DNA from: Candidatus Binatia bacterium
GTDB lineage: Bacteria; Desulfobacterota; Binatia; Bin18
Direction of reading: 5' to 3'
Length of the DNA: 37,279 bases
Assembly: GCA_022824615.1 (NCBI GenBank)
Contig: JAJDZM010000002.1
Coordinates: forward strand, 1-37,279
A program made the position numbers and the translations under genes. Below the pieces are notes generated by a model, which saw only the letters and a program-made list of their open reading frames with translations, did no database searches and had not been told where the DNA came from. Of this stretch, positions 14,758-22,343 are shown piece after piece. Position 1 is the first letter of the stretch; each line of letters begins with the position of its first letter.

Positions 14758-17625
14758 ATGGCAAACGCAACGGAGGTTGCCTACAACCTGTCCCTGGCAC
14801 GATTGCTGCGCCATGAGGGGCTGAGTGCAGAAGGAGAGCAACGCCGTGTTTTTGGTAGCTCCCGTGGGCAGGCTGATGTGCTGCTTGACTTCGATGAGTA
14901 TGCCGTCGTTCTTGAGGCCGAGTTCGGCTCTCCGGCAAAGGCAGACGCAGATAGGAGGCTTCCTCAAGACGCTCCGGCCATCGTGAATGGATTGCCAGTC
15001 AGGCTTGGCGTTGCTATTGGCTACCCCCAAAACCTTGCAGACTTGCCGGAGAGCAAGACAGACGAAAACCTGGCGGCCTGTCCCGACCTGCGTATTGCCT
15101 ATCGGTATTTCGGGGAGCCGTGGGGCGAAGAAACAACAGGCAGCGTTACCGATCTTGCCGAGGTCCTGCGGAACTACTGGATACAGAGTGACAATGGCAC
15201 TGGAATCGAGGAGACCGTCAGCCGTGCAGACGCGGCTATTCAGGCAGCGAGCAACGTTCTGACACGGATAGAATTGCAGGATCGGAGCGAGCAGGACGGA
15301 CCCGCCACAAAAGCGCTGATCTGGCTGAATGCCTTGCTCTTTCACGAACTCCTGGCCTTACACCTAGACCCCACTTTACTTCCTGAAGAACATCGCGGTA
15401 AACGCATCCTTCGTCCCGACCCTGATGGTGGCCCTTCTCATTTGCTTCAGCAATGGCGCGAGATACTGGAAATCAACTGGTGGCCGATTTTCCATATTGC
15501 CAGAGAAACCTTAAAGACGACGCCCAGCCCAACGAACCAGGAAGCGATACGCATCCTCAAACGGGCGGCGGCGGAGATTGCCGAGACCGGAACGATACGA
15601 CGCCATGATGTTGCCGGGCGGATATTCCACCGTTTGCTCGATTCAAGAAAGTTTCTGGCGACAAACTACACCACCATACCCGCAGCTATTCTCCTTGCGG
15701 GACTTGCCTTTGACGAGCGCAGTACGTGCTGGGCGGACTTTGACTTTACCGACCCGAAATCGGTTGCCGGTATGCGGGTTGTAGACCCGGCCTGTGGTAG
15801 CGGGACCTTGCTCATGGCGGCGGTGCAAGAGGTTATCAAACGGGCACGGCGAGACGGCCTGAGAGGGTCAGACGAACAAGAACTCATGCGCGCTACCCTG
15901 GAGGACGCAGTGTACGGATTTGATGTCGTCCCTGCTGCGATTCATTTGGCCGCCTCTACGTTGTGCATGGCAGAGTCGCGGCAGGTTATTCGAGACATGA
16001 ATCTGTGGCGGGTGCGTCATGAAATACTCGATAAAACCCCTCGGCTCGGTAGCCTCGATTTTCTTCCGGACTCTCCGAGTCGTGGCAATGCAGCGTGGTT
16101 GCCGGTTTTCACGGATGGAGCGTCGCTCCGTGTCACAGGGGCGGGTGAGGTTCCAGACGATGTGACGATGCCGAATCACTGCCACTTAGTCATTGCCAAT
16201 CCCCCCTTTACGCGGGCAGGGGGGCCGGGAGACGAGAAGAATACGCTGTGGAACCCGATATTTGGGTCCCTTTTAGACGCTGCTGACGCAAAGACCATGA
16301 ACGCCGCCTTGCAAAATACGCTGAAAAAAACTCCTGCCAGCCTCTACGCTGGTCTTGGCTCAGCCTTTGTCGTGCTGGCAGACGAAAATTTGTCTTTGGG
16401 TGGGCGTTTTGCTTTCGTGCTTCCCGCAACCGTGCTGACTGGAAGCCGTTGGAAAAGCATTCGGAAGATGTTGCTGGAAAAATACTGCATTGATTGGATA
16501 ATCGTCAGTCATGACAATCGGAATAGACATAGTGTTCAAGGCTTGCCTGGTCGTCGTTTGGTCTCTTTTTCAGAGTCCACTCGTATTGCCGAGGTCCTCA
16601 TCGTGGCAACAAAAAGTCGTGAGTTTGCAGCATCACAAAACCATGTCCGGTTTGTCAATTTGGTCAACAATCCTGACGAACCTGTGCAGGCTATGGCACT
16701 CACCCGCAAGCTGCTTGCGATGGATGGAGAGGCCTCTCCCTTTGAGCCCCAAGCGGTTGCTGTTGGTGGAACGAATTGGGGAAGCCTCGTAGTCGTTCCA
16801 CAAAAGGAACTCACAGATGAGCCGTGGGAATACACCGCGCTGGCCCAGCCCGAGCTTGTCCTTGTAGCAGAAAAAATAAGCGCTGGCAGAAGTCCGGCTT
16901 TGGGAGCAACAGGGATATCCGAGTTAGGAGATATCGCTCATTTGGGGCCATACCACATGCAGGTGAAAAACCCGAAGCATGGACTGTTTACGATTGCTGA
17001 GACAGAGGATGTTCTGCGGGCAGGAATTCCGGCCCTTTGGCACCATAAGGCAACACGGAATACTACCCTTGAATCAAAGGCCGATGCCCGTTTGGAGCGC
17101 CGGAGTGATACGGACCGGGTTGCACAGGATAAAATGCTTGCACGACAGGGGAGACTACATTTGGTATGCGATCTCGGCATGGCACCACAACGAGTCGCCG
17201 CTGTCCTGACACAACCCCCCATGCTCGGGGTTAGCTCATGGATCACACTTGTATTCAAAGAGCCTGCTCACGGAAAAGAAGAGGCCCTTTGCTTGTGGCT
17301 CAACTCTACACTGGGCCTTTTATTGCGAATCCTCAATAGCAACCGCCCCTATTTAGGGCGGTCTAGGCTGCCCCATGAACTTGCGCGGGTTTTACCGGTA
17401 TTAGATGTGAACACGCTCTCGGAAAGTCAGCTTGAAGCCGCCGTTGCTCTCTATGAAGACTTGAAAGCAAAAGAATTGAGAGGGTTCACTGATATTGCAA
17501 ACGATCCGGTCCGGGCTGAGTTGAATACCCGCCTCTGCCGTGAAGTGTTGGACGTTGATCCTTCCGCCGTTGATAACCTGACACACAAGCTGGCGAACGA
17601 GCCAACACTCCACGCGAGGGCCTAG
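14758..17625 (+). CDS. N6-adenine DNA methylase with possible nuclease-like N-terminus (type IIG-like)
   Basis: This 955-residue protein carries methyltransferase motif I D-P-A-C-G-S-G-T-L-L at 343-352 and the catalytic motif N-P-P-F at 481-484, placing it with HsdM and type IIG enzymes that methylate adenine. The first 60 residues contain G-Q-A-D-V-L-L and then V-V-L-E-A-E-F. This resembles the D...ExK core of PD-(D/E)XK nucleases, but with Glu in place of Lys (D40, E53, E55). Residues 280-340 resemble the HsdM helical region, and the C-terminal third could recognise target DNA. If the N-terminus is active, this is a one-protein restriction-modification enzyme. If not, it is a solo methylase serving the facing DUF488/TcmP block. 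AAGGAAG lies before the ATG. Confidence 0.85.
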   Translation: MANATEVAYNLSLARLLRHEGLSAEGEQRRVFGSSRGQADVLLDFDEYAVVLEAEFGSPAKADADRRLPQDAPAIVNGLPVRLGVAIGYPQNLADLPESKTDENLAACPDLRIAYRYFGEPWGEETTGSVTDLAEVLRNYWIQSDNGTGIEETVSRADAAIQAASNVLTRIELQDRSEQDGPATKALIWLNALLFHELLALHLDPTLLPEEHRGKRILRPDPDGGPSHLLQQWREILEINWWPIFHIARETLKTTPSPTNQEAIRILKRAAAEIAETGTIRRHDVAGRIFHRLLDSRKFLATNYTTIPAAILLAGLAFDERSTCWADFDFTDPKSVAGMRVVDPACGSGTLLMAAVQEVIKRARRDGLRGSDEQELMRATLEDAVYGFDVVPAAIHLAASTLCMAESRQVIRDMNLWRVRHEILDKTPRLGSLDFLPDSPSRGNAAWLPVFTDGASLRVTGAGEVPDDVTMPNHCHLVIANPPFTRAGGPGDEKNTLWNPIFGSLLDAADAKTMNAALQNTLKKTPASLYAGLGSAFVVLADENLSLGGRFAFVLPATVLTGSRWKSIRKMLLEKYCIDWIIVSHDNRNRHSVQGLPGRRLVSFSESTRIAEVLIVATKSREFAASQNHVRFVNLVNNPDEPVQAMALTRKLLAMDGEASPFEPQAVAVGGTNWGSLVVVPQKELTDEPWEYTALAQPELVLVAEKISAGRSPALGATGISELGDIAHLGPYHMQVKNPKHGLFTIAETEDVLRAGIPALWHHKATRNTTLESKADARLERRSDTDRVAQDKMLARQGRLHLVCDLGMAPQRVAAVLTQPPMLGVSSWITLVFKEPAHGKEEALCLWLNSTLGLLLRILNSNRPYLGRSRLPHELARVLPVLDVNTLSESQLEAAVALYEDLKAKELRGFTDIANDPVRAELNTRLCREVLDVDPSAVDNLTHKLANEPTLHARA

Positions 17626-17633
17626 CTGAGATG

Positions 17634-17663
17634 TCGGATTACGCCTCCGGCTAATCCGATCTA
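17634..17663. repeat. REP-like palindrome, island copy A
   Basis: TCGGATTA pairs with TAATCCGA around a ten-base loop, followed by TCTACG. It lies just after the methylase stop. It shares CGGCTAATCCG and the trailing CTACG or CTGCG with three other copies, at 18183, 19321 and 21475. Confidence 0.7.
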
Positions 17664-17712
17664 CGAGACTGTCATTTTTCGTACCGGGTTGCTTTGAGAG
17701 GATTTAATGGCT

Positions 17713-18114
17713 TCATTCGTCCTCGTAGAAAAACCAGTCCGGCTTTTCCCCGGACGCTGCAACATATAAATTTATTCCGATAATGGTTGGAGTAATGCCT
17801 TCTACCAGTCCCCGGAAACCTCCGGGTTTCAAGGGAAGCTTTGGATCACGAGACACGCAACCCAACGAAATTAGCTTTTCCAACGATATGTGCCAATGCT
17901 GATGTGAGAGTGCTTTTTCAATCTCATCAGGATCAATTAGCCTTAACTGCATACCGTCTTTGTCTTCGCTTTCCACTCCATTCCGGACGATAAACCCAAG
18001 AACATCACAATCCAGTCGTGAAAATTGGTGAAGGATCTCAACATAGGTTGTATAGAGGTGAAAATCACCCTCTGAACGTTCATCGGATGCGCTCGTCACA
18101 ATCGGGCGCGACAC
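17713..18114 (-). CDS. Hypothetical 133-residue protein
   Basis: No family is recognised. The sequence is a soluble mixed alpha/beta protein with an acidic end (W-F-F-Y-E-D-E). Its GTG start at 18114 has only a weak AGGG before it. The frame stays open upstream to 18201 and reads plausibly as protein, with a small hydrophobic patch A-L-G-A-V-A-G-I-S-G-F, but has no ATG, GTG or TTG there. The true start may therefore be non-standard, or the 5' end may be damaged. It is the last gene of the minus-strand block after DUF488, with a 111-base gap holding a REP-like copy. It is visibly richer in A+T than the catabolic genes, a sign of transfer. Confidence 0.55.
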   Translation of the reverse strand: MSRPIVTSASDERSEGDFHLYTTYVEILHQFSRLDCDVLGFIVRNGVESEDKDGMQLRLIDPDEIEKALSHQHWHISLEKLISLGCVSRDPKLPLKPGGFRGLVEGITPTIIGINLYVAASGEKPDWFFYEDE

Positions 18115-18182
18115 AAACCCTGAAATCCCAGCGACGGCCCCAAGGGCTTTTCTGAATCTTTGACATACCGTGATTATTTGCT

Positions 18183-18215
18183 GGCGTATGACGTTTCCGG
18201 CTCATGCGCCCTACG
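18183..18215. repeat. REP-like palindrome, island copy B
   Basis: GGCGTATG pairs with CATGCGCC (seven of eight positions) and is followed by CTACG. The loop region TTTCCGGCT aligns with copies A and C. It sits between the short DUF488 gene and the 133-residue gene. Confidence 0.6.
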
Positions 18216-18225
18216 GAGCTACCGA

Positions 18226-18663
18226 TTACCCCAGATGGACAATCTCAACATCGCCCCATTGCCTTTCGAGGTACTCTGCAACCAGCCGGCGGTGGCAATG
18301 TTCGGGTTTGTCCTCACTGCATAACAGGCATCCGTTGGAGATTGTCCTTTTTATGCCCTTTTTACCGATACGCCTCTCGTCCATAAGGGCCAAAAACTGG
18401 CGCTCATATGTTTCCCAGTCCTTGTGCTCTTTACGATAGGCGTCCAGCATCTCTTTGGTGGGGGCAAGGTCCGACAAATGAATGTACTTCATCCGGCAAA
18501 TCTTTTTTAGAAAGTATTCAAGATCATCTTTTTTGGCGAATCCCGCCAGTTGGGAGATATTGTTCAGTCGGACATCAACTAAACGTTTCGCGCCGGACTC
18601 GCGGAGGAGTTCAAAGAAGGTGGCAGCGGATTTTTTCGTGAAACCAATAGTATAGACTTTCAA
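18226..18663 (-). CDS. DUF488 family protein (short form)
   Basis: This 145-residue DUF488 protein opens with K-V-Y-T-I-G-F-T-K-K, the family's first strand, has L-V-D-V-R-L-N next, and ends with L-L-C-S-E-D-K-P-E-H-C-H-R-R-L-V, the conserved Cys/His signature. The biochemical function of the family is not established. The start is a TTG at 18663 that overlaps the stop of the upstream DUF488 gene (TTGA, four bases), so the two are translationally coupled. A pair of different DUF488 proteins side by side suggests a heteromer or two steps of one process (inference). Confidence 0.85.
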   Translation of the reverse strand: MKVYTIGFTKKSAATFFELLRESGAKRLVDVRLNNISQLAGFAKKDDLEYFLKKICRMKYIHLSDLAPTKEMLDAYRKEHKDWETYERQFLALMDERRIGKKGIKRTISNGCLLCSEDKPEHCHRRLVAEYLERQWGDVEIVHLG

Positions 18664-19295
18664 AATACACTCTCTCGCTGGTTGGCACGGGCCTGGGGTT
18701 TTTCGCCCCTATAGGCCACTTTCCGCGCCTGACGGGTGAGGGCATCAGCAATGACCTCCGCTCTGGAGGTGAACATATCGCCATCATGGGGCAGTTTGAA
18801 CATGTCCAGCAGTCGGTCCATAGCAGCGGAGTGGTTTTCTAGGCTGCCGTCGGCGAGGATGTGCTCAACTGCAACGCCGCGTTCTGAGAGTGTCCGAGCA
18901 ACCAGTAAGGTGCGGTGGCATTCCAAGGGTTCTTTCTCGGTACACATCAGGGCAATACGGCGTTCATTGGCATCACGCATGACACGCCTGAGACCATCAT
19001 CAAACAAGGCCGTATTCGCTACCCGGTCGTACCGGACTCTCCCGTTGGCGTCGTAGCACGAGCGGTCGGAAGGTCGCCCGCCTAGTTCGCGGCCCAGAAA
19101 CGTATACCCGATTCCCATCCCATCCAGCATCTGGTTCAAACTTTCTGAGTTGAAGTGCGTAATATGTCGGCTGTATGGGGTTGAGCGAACATCAACGACT
19201 TCAGCCACGTCGTGCCGGTGCAGCAGTTGGATGAACGTCTCCGGCGAATGGTTGGAATGGCCGATCGTGAACACTGGATATTGAGTTGTACTCAT
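18660..19295 (-). CDS. DUF488 family protein (long form)
   Basis: This 211-residue DUF488 protein has F-T-I-G-H-S-N-H-S, E-V-V-D-V-R-S-T-P-Y-S-R, G-R-E-L-G-G-R-P, and M-C-T-E-K-E-P-L-E-C-H-R-T-L-L-V. The last motif matches the Cys-x-E-...-C-H-R signature of the shorter partner downstream. A basic, Gln/Arg-rich tail of about 40 residues is extra and could bind nucleic acid (inference). ATG 19295 lacks a clear ribosome site. It lies 81 bases after the TcmP gene on the same strand, with a REP-like element between. DUF488 proteins often occur in defence or mobile islands, but no activity is known to me. Confidence 0.87.
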   Translation of the reverse strand: MSTTQYPVFTIGHSNHSPETFIQLLHRHDVAEVVDVRSTPYSRHITHFNSESLNQMLDGMGIGYTFLGRELGGRPSDRSCYDANGRVRYDRVANTALFDDGLRRVMRDANERRIALMCTEKEPLECHRTLLVARTLSERGVAVEHILADGSLENHSAAMDRLLDMFKLPHDGDMFTSRAEVIADALTRQARKVAYRGEKPQARANQRESVF

Positions 19296-19320
19296 TGTAC
19301 AGACACAACTCCGCCAGCCC

Positions 19321-19352
19321 CGCAGGGCGGATTAGCCGTAGGCGTAATTCGA
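19321..19352. repeat. REP-like palindrome, island copy C (inverted)
   Basis: On the minus strand it reads TCGAATTACGCC then TACGGCTAATCCGCC and CTGCG, close to copy A. It lies between the DUF488 pair and TcmP. With copy A it brackets the three downstream genes in inverted orientation. Confidence 0.65.
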
Positions 19353-19376
19353 CATTCTCGCTTGCACGAACAACAG

Positions 19377-20630
19377 TCAGCGTCGGCGTGAAGTTCCCGG
19401 CAGTAATAGCTGTTGGGGAAATGCAATCCGGTCTGTGGGAGTGACCCGCCTCAGCGCGCGCGAGCGGACCGTGCCATCTGGGCGCAGAATCTCAATTTCT
19501 CTTTCTCGAAAAAGTTCGAGGACGACGGAATCAAGGTCCGAGAATCGAGCGGCAGTTCTGTTCGCAAACATATGTCGCATCGTGTCTATGGTAACAGGTT
19601 CTTCGGACGCCAAACTGAAAAGTTCGTTGGGCATTGAGTTGAGCAGTTGCCTGCGCATGGCCTCGGCATCCAATTCTTCAAAATGGAACAGTGGGAGTGT
19701 TTCTGAGTTCAAGGCGTCCCATCCCAGCATGTCGAAGCCGCCAGGACCGTAATGTTCAAATTTGTTGTAATTGTTCCAGTGACATTGGATCATCACGTCA
19801 CGCGCCGTGGGATGTCTTGAAAGATGAAGGAACCATAGGGCGCGCCGCGACTGCCTGGGTCGAATGAAAAAAGGCGTATCATAGGTCGCTTTCGTTGCGT
19901 TACGAATGTGTCCCCGGAGTATCCTTTGAACGAGGGCTCTTCCGCCATCGCCATTACGAAGTTGGATCAAGTCGGATATTCGTTGTTCCGTCAGTTCGAG
20001 CGGAGTGACCATTCGGACGAATTCTGGCGTCTCCGCAAGAAAGTTGGTGAGGGCATCCGCCGCGAACGTCAGAATAATTTCTGCAGCGGGTAGCTCACTG
20101 AAAATCCGAGCGATGAGACTGATTTCCACCTGTGAAAAGCCGCACTGGTCCAGAAGAAAGAGTGAACGACCGGCTCTTGGTTGACGGCGGCGAATTTCGG
20201 CGATGATGTCGTCCACCACGTCTTCAAACCGACTGTTATGAACGACGATTCTTTCACTGTCCACTTGATAGCCACGTTCGTCCAAAACTTTTCGGAGGTG
20301 ATTTGTGTGGGCGGCTTCAATATCAACAAAATAGTATTTGAAGTCGAAATGAAGAGTTTTGGTACGGCTCTGGTTCAGCCTGTCTATCGCGGCTTCAGAT
20401 TCCTCAAGCATGATTAAAGGCGTACCGGATACGATCTCGTCGCCGGCCAGAAACGTACCTCCACCCGCAAAGCCATCAATAAGGTCGAGCTTGAATTGGT
20501 CGCGAGAAGGGTTGATGCTCAGCCTGTCGAAGTAAGCCCGAAGGTAACTGCGCAAGACATCTAGTTTCGCCTTGCTGTGTTCTTCTATCGAAGGGGGGGG
20601 TTCATTAGGATGCCATTTGAAGTCCGCCAT
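19377..20630 (-). CDS. tcmP: Three-Cys-motif partner protein TcmP
   Basis: This 417-residue protein matches TcmP, a family named for always pairing with the three-Cys DUF5131 (phage Gp37/Gp68-like) protein. K-L-D-L-I-D-G-F-A-G-G-G-T-F near 47-60 looks like the glycine loop of a Rossmann-fold SAM methyltransferase. L-F-L-L-D-Q-C-G-F-S-Q-V further on could be the motif IV strand. Catalytic residues cannot be assigned by eye and no reaction is known for the family. The ATG at 20630 follows GGAGGAAG and lies 26 bases inside the end of the DUF5131 gene, so the pair is translationally coupled. It may modify nucleic acid together with its partner (inference). Confidence 0.85.
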   Translation of the reverse strand: MADFKWHPNEPPPSIEEHSKAKLDVLRSYLRAYFDRLSINPSRDQFKLDLIDGFAGGGTFLAGDEIVSGTPLIMLEESEAAIDRLNQSRTKTLHFDFKYYFVDIEAAHTNHLRKVLDERGYQVDSERIVVHNSRFEDVVDDIIAEIRRRQPRAGRSLFLLDQCGFSQVEISLIARIFSELPAAEIILTFAADALTNFLAETPEFVRMVTPLELTEQRISDLIQLRNGDGGRALVQRILRGHIRNATKATYDTPFFIRPRQSRRALWFLHLSRHPTARDVMIQCHWNNYNKFEHYGPGGFDMLGWDALNSETLPLFHFEELDAEAMRRQLLNSMPNELFSLASEEPVTIDTMRHMFANRTAARFSDLDSVVLELFREREIEILRPDGTVRSRALRRVTPTDRIAFPQQLLLPGTSRRR

Positions 20631-21366
20631 CTTCCTCCGCCCCCAAATACCTGGGCACCCCGTTGTACTCGATTCCCTCTAGTATGCGCCCCTTTGCTTT
20701 CGGCGTCGGACCACCCCACTGCTTGAAAAAGAAGGGCACGCCCTCCTGCTCGCAACGGTCCCGCACCTCAATGGCCCACTCGGGCCGCATGGGCCGGGCC
20801 TTCGGGCCACTCTCCCCGCCAACAATAACCCAGGCGATTCCCTTGAGGTCTAGGTCCCCTATGGGGCCGAGCAATGGCTCGATGGAAAGAAAGCGCGTGG
20901 AGATGGGAGCCTGCTGGAGATGCCGAACCCTGGCGGTCGCCGTGTGGTCTTCAACAGACACGCCGCACCAGATATGTCGTGGGGCAGGACACGATTGATA
21001 GCGGCGCTGAACATATCTTTTCATGAGTGTACTACGCTTCGTCAATATCTGGAAAATATGCCGATCCGCCACTTCCATTATGTCGAACACTTGGTCGATG
21101 AACGCCGTGGGAACTTGCTTGTGGAACAGGTCACTCATGGAATTTACAAAGATCATGCGTGGTCGTTTCCACGTCAGTGGCTGGCTCAGGCGCTCAGGTC
21201 GGAGCGTTAAATCGAACCCGTGCTCAAAAGGGTGTCCGGGAACACTACGAAAGCGCTCGGAGAAGCGCTCAGCGTAACAATGGTCACAGCCCCGCGTGAT
21301 CTTGGTGCAGCCTGTCACCGGGTTCCAGGTTGCATCCGTCCACTCAATTGCAGATTTATAGCTCAT
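20605..21366 (-). CDS. DUF5131 three-Cys-motif protein (phage Gp37/Gp68 family)
   Basis: This 253-residue protein begins S-A-I-E-W-T-D-A-T-W-N-P-V-T-G-C, with C20, C27 and C30 forming C-x6-C-x2-C. This is the motif that names the family and resembles a radical-SAM or iron-sulfur site with unusual spacing. Later blocks F-V-N-S-M-S-D-L-F-H, L-T-K-R, W-C-G-V-S-V-E and V-G-G-E-S-G-P-K-A-R-P-M are also typical. The function is unknown; relatives occur in phages and defence islands. It is the first gene of the minus-strand block, and its last 26 bases overlap TcmP. Upstream is an AT-rich stretch with a possible -10 and a short palindrome. Confidence 0.87.
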   Translation of the reverse strand: MSYKSAIEWTDATWNPVTGCTKITRGCDHCYAERFSERFRSVPGHPFEHGFDLTLRPERLSQPLTWKRPRMIFVNSMSDLFHKQVPTAFIDQVFDIMEVADRHIFQILTKRSTLMKRYVQRRYQSCPAPRHIWCGVSVEDHTATARVRHLQQAPISTRFLSIEPLLGPIGDLDLKGIAWVIVGGESGPKARPMRPEWAIEVRDRCEQEGVPFFFKQWGGPTPKAKGRILEGIEYNGVPRYLGAEEDGGLQMAS

Positions 21367-21383
21367 GGTGGCACTACGTTACG

Positions 21384-21403
21384 TTATATACACAGCACGT
21401 GCT
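21384..21403 (-). promoter_or_regulatory. Possible promoter and operator of the DUF5131-TcmP block
   Basis: On the minus strand TATATAAC lies about 17 bases before the DUF5131 start, preceded by the perfect ten-base palindrome AGCACGTGCT. An AT-rich hexamer next to a palindrome suggests a regulated promoter. The -10 is unusually near the ATG and no clear -35 is seen. Confidence 0.3.
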
Positions 21404-21474
21404 ACTTGGTTGCCTCAGCGTTGGTGTCAATTCATAGGCGAATATAAAGCGAAAGTAAAGCGCCGGACCGTCAA

Positions 21475-21501
21475 CTTACGCATCCAGTTAATCCGACCCG
21501 C
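21475..21501. repeat. REP-like element, degenerate island copy D
   Basis: CTTACGCATCCAGT runs into TAATCCGACCCGCAG, matching copies A and C with several changes. It marks the outer edge of the island, between DUF5131 and the vapBC remnant. Confidence 0.4.
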
Positions 21502-21518
21502 AGGCTTCCATAAAAACC

Positions 21519-21723
21519 TTAGCTTGTTTTCTCGATCAGGCTACCGCGGCTTTCCACAACCATGGATGTCTCCAGCGCGTTGGCGACCGATATGCGGCAG
21601 GGCGAAGCCGTCGCGGCGTTCACGCAACGCTACGGTAATCGCGCCAGTCATGGTCTCGCCAGTCAATCGCGCCAACTCACCGGCCAGCCGGTAGGTTTCA
21701 TCGTTCTTGATATTGAGGCTCAT
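21519..21723 (-). pseudogene. vapB antitoxin gene fused by deletion to a vapC toxin fragment
   Basis: From ATG 21723, after GGAGGACGACC, the first 37 residues (M-S-L-N-I-K-N-D-E-T, then A-L-R-E-R) are a standard N-terminus of a VapB antitoxin of the Rv0623-like kind. After that the antitoxin sequence stops making sense and ends at 21541. In the next frame the same DNA reads C-R-I-S-V-A-N-A-L-E-T-S-M-V-V-E-S-R-G to a stop at 21519. That is a known internal stretch of VapC PIN-domain toxins (typically after the first Asp). A deletion has thus removed the vapB end and the vapC start. A 60-residue product could still be made and might bind DNA, but the toxin is dead. Confidence 0.6.
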
Positions 21724-21973
21724 GGTCGTCCTCCGGGTAGAATAACGTGCGTGAAGTCTACCCTACGCTGGGCCGCGGTCATGTACAACATCTTGGCTTT
21801 CCAAACTTTTCATAAGCGGAATCCGACATTTCCACTGCTTTCGTACTTACCTAACGAACGGCCAAATCGGGGAATATGAGCACAGGATTAAAGGCACCTG
21901 TGACATGGTTGGCGGGCTCTTCTTGAATATTCCTCGTCTTGACGAAAGACTACGTATAGGAGAAAACGATCGC

Positions 21974-22246
21974 ATGAGTGAGTTTGAGACAGCGACGCTT
22001 GCCTTCCAGAATGCTTCCCTAGCAGCGACGTACTGGGCAACCTATGTCCAAGCGGGGGTCGCGGGCCTGGTGGGATTGGTGCAATGCCTCTTGATTGCCT
22101 ACGGCTTAAGGTTGATGCAGCGGAACAATGCTGACCGGCAACGCCAAACAGACCTCGCCGAAAAACGGCATGAGGAAAGCATGCTGGCCTTACATCAGCA
22201 GGGAGAAGCCTTACGGACGCTGATCGAACGGACCGCCCACCAGTAA
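21974..22246 (+). CDS. Small single-pass membrane protein with coiled-coil tail
   Basis: This 90-residue protein has F-E-T-A-T-L-A-F-Q-N-A-S-L-A-A-T at the N-terminus, one membrane helix at about 24-45 (V-Q-A-G-V-A-G-L-V-G-L-V-Q-C-L-L-I-A-Y-G-L), and then a charged helix with heptad-like spacing that is rich in Q, R, E and H. No domain name is recognised. The start is ATG 21974, after ATAGGAG with ten bases between; an upstream ATG at 21905 lacks a ribosome site. Similar small proteins are seen in mobile regions. It stands alone between the vapBC remnant and a convergent methyltransferase gene. A hairpin follows its stop. Confidence 0.6.
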   Translation: MSEFETATLAFQNASLAATYWATYVQAGVAGLVGLVQCLLIAYGLRLMQRNNADRQRQTDLAEKRHEESMLALHQQGEALRTLIERTAHQ

Positions 22247-22270
22247 CGCTCACCCCCCTTACAATTGACT

Positions 22271-22288
22271 CCTCCCAAAAACGGGAGG
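22271..22288. terminator. Hairpin after the small membrane protein gene
   Basis: CCTCCC pairs with GGGAGG around AAAAAC. On the minus strand the loop is GTTTTT, and the segment resembles the hairpin at the right end of IS200/IS605-type elements. As a terminator it lacks a following T-run on the plus strand. It lies between two convergent genes. Confidence 0.4.
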
Positions 22289-22343
22289 GCTTGATTCAGA
22301 AGTTCCGGAGGTCGGATGAGCCCTGGGACGTAACCCGACATCC

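Noticed and set aside
18090-18211. 41-codon minus-strand frame starting M-S-R-K-R-H-T-P
   Set aside because: Its start lies inside REP copy B and no ribosome site is seen; the other frame, leading into the 133-residue gene, reads more like protein.
17634-21501. CRISPR array
   Set aside because: The repeats are four scattered, partly inverted palindromes with genes between them, not regularly spaced direct repeats.
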